Positions 5,175 to 5,318 of a DNA stretch of 5,318 nt are shown here, one piece after another. The DNA lies in NCBI GenBank assembly GCA_934661135.1, contig CAKUJA010000126.1:1-5318 (forward strand), read 5' to 3'. This DNA is from an uncultured Oscillospiraceae bacterium. Lineage in GTDB: Bacteria > Bacillota > Clostridia > Oscillospirales > Oscillospiraceae. Under the pieces are notes generated by a model. It was given only the letters and a program-made list of their open reading frames with translations, was not told the origin of the DNA and made no database searches. Numbering within the stretch: the stretch's first letter is position 1; every line of letters begins with the position of its first letter. A program made the translations under genes and the position numbers.

Positions 5175-5315
5175 GGTCGTCCGCCCCTACGGGTGTGGTG
5201 GAAGATCGGAGATTGTAACGATGCATTGAACTGCTCCCATACCCTCATCCGTCTGCTTCGCAGACACCTTCCCCGGAGGGGAAGGCAATCCGCTGCGGCG
5301 GAGATGGGCGGACAG
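5175..5315. repeat. ~144-bp intergenic repeat unit, copy 4 (U4), at the window's right edge
   Basis: This is a 141-bp copy in the same orientation as copies 1-3, more than 4.6 kb away and beyond all four genes. It is preceded by the usual joint, GGGCGGAC (5165-5172) with GTCCGCCC (5179-5186), which implies the array signature extends left by one half-site. Both hairpins are conserved: GTCTGC-TTC-GCAGAC (5251-5265) and CCTTCCCC-GGA-GGGGAAGG (5267-5285). Its variable stretch, GATTGTAACGATGCATTG, is that of copy 3. It ends in GGGCGGACAG (5306-5315) and is followed by GGT at the window end, as at the start of this copy, so another unit probably follows outside the window. Confidence 0.9.
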
Positions 5316-5318
5316 GGT

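Noticed and set aside
5009..5218. Short forward frame after walK
   Set aside because: It runs through the inverted repeat and into repeat copy 4, has no ribosome binding site, and its peptide is the translation of hairpin sequence.

Overview
This window looks like chromosomal DNA from a GC-rich member of the Clostridia, most plausibly the Oscillospiraceae/Ruminococcaceae. That placement is inferred from three things. There is a two-component pair of the Firmicutes WalR/WalK type, the genes have strong AGGAGG-type ribosome binding sites plus one TTG start, and the intergenic repeats have a CACCTTCCCC...GGGGAAGG core of a kind I associate with gut Clostridia. No species can be named from the sequence alone.

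Layout: positions 1-559 hold no gene. They contain a nested repeat array: three near-complete copies of a ~144-bp unit (46-189, 190-333, 391-533), a truncated fourth start (534-559), and a second 57-bp module (partial at 1-45, complete at 334-390). Next comes mscL (621-1058, mechanosensitive channel), closed by its own intrinsic terminator (1063-1093). A promoter with a perfect TATAAT (1145-1150) then drives a tightly packed three-gene cluster: an RsmF/NOL1-NOP2-Sun type rRNA m5C methyltransferase with a TTG start (1182-2513), a WalR/PhoB-type response regulator (2531-3235) and a WalK-type sensor histidine kinase (3263-5005). The gaps of 17 and 27 nt make a single operon likely. Downstream lies a large imperfect inverted repeat with internal hairpins (5019-5140), then another copy of the ~144-bp repeat in the same orientation (5175-5315), running into the window edge.

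The kinase and regulator should form one phosphorelay: an extracytoplasmic signal sensed at the membrane leads to His363 phosphorylation, then Asp56 of the regulator, then promoter binding through a winged helix. The methyltransferase has no obvious mechanistic link to that relay and may only share transcription. MscL is a separate unit. The coding part is ordinary housekeeping/envelope content. The part that deserves a second look is the intergenic DNA: a modular, mosaic, hairpin-rich repeat family that brackets all four genes as direct repeats, with a 57-bp module inserted exactly in the loop of an inverted repeat. I do not see a phage, CRISPR, toxin-antitoxin or transposase gene.
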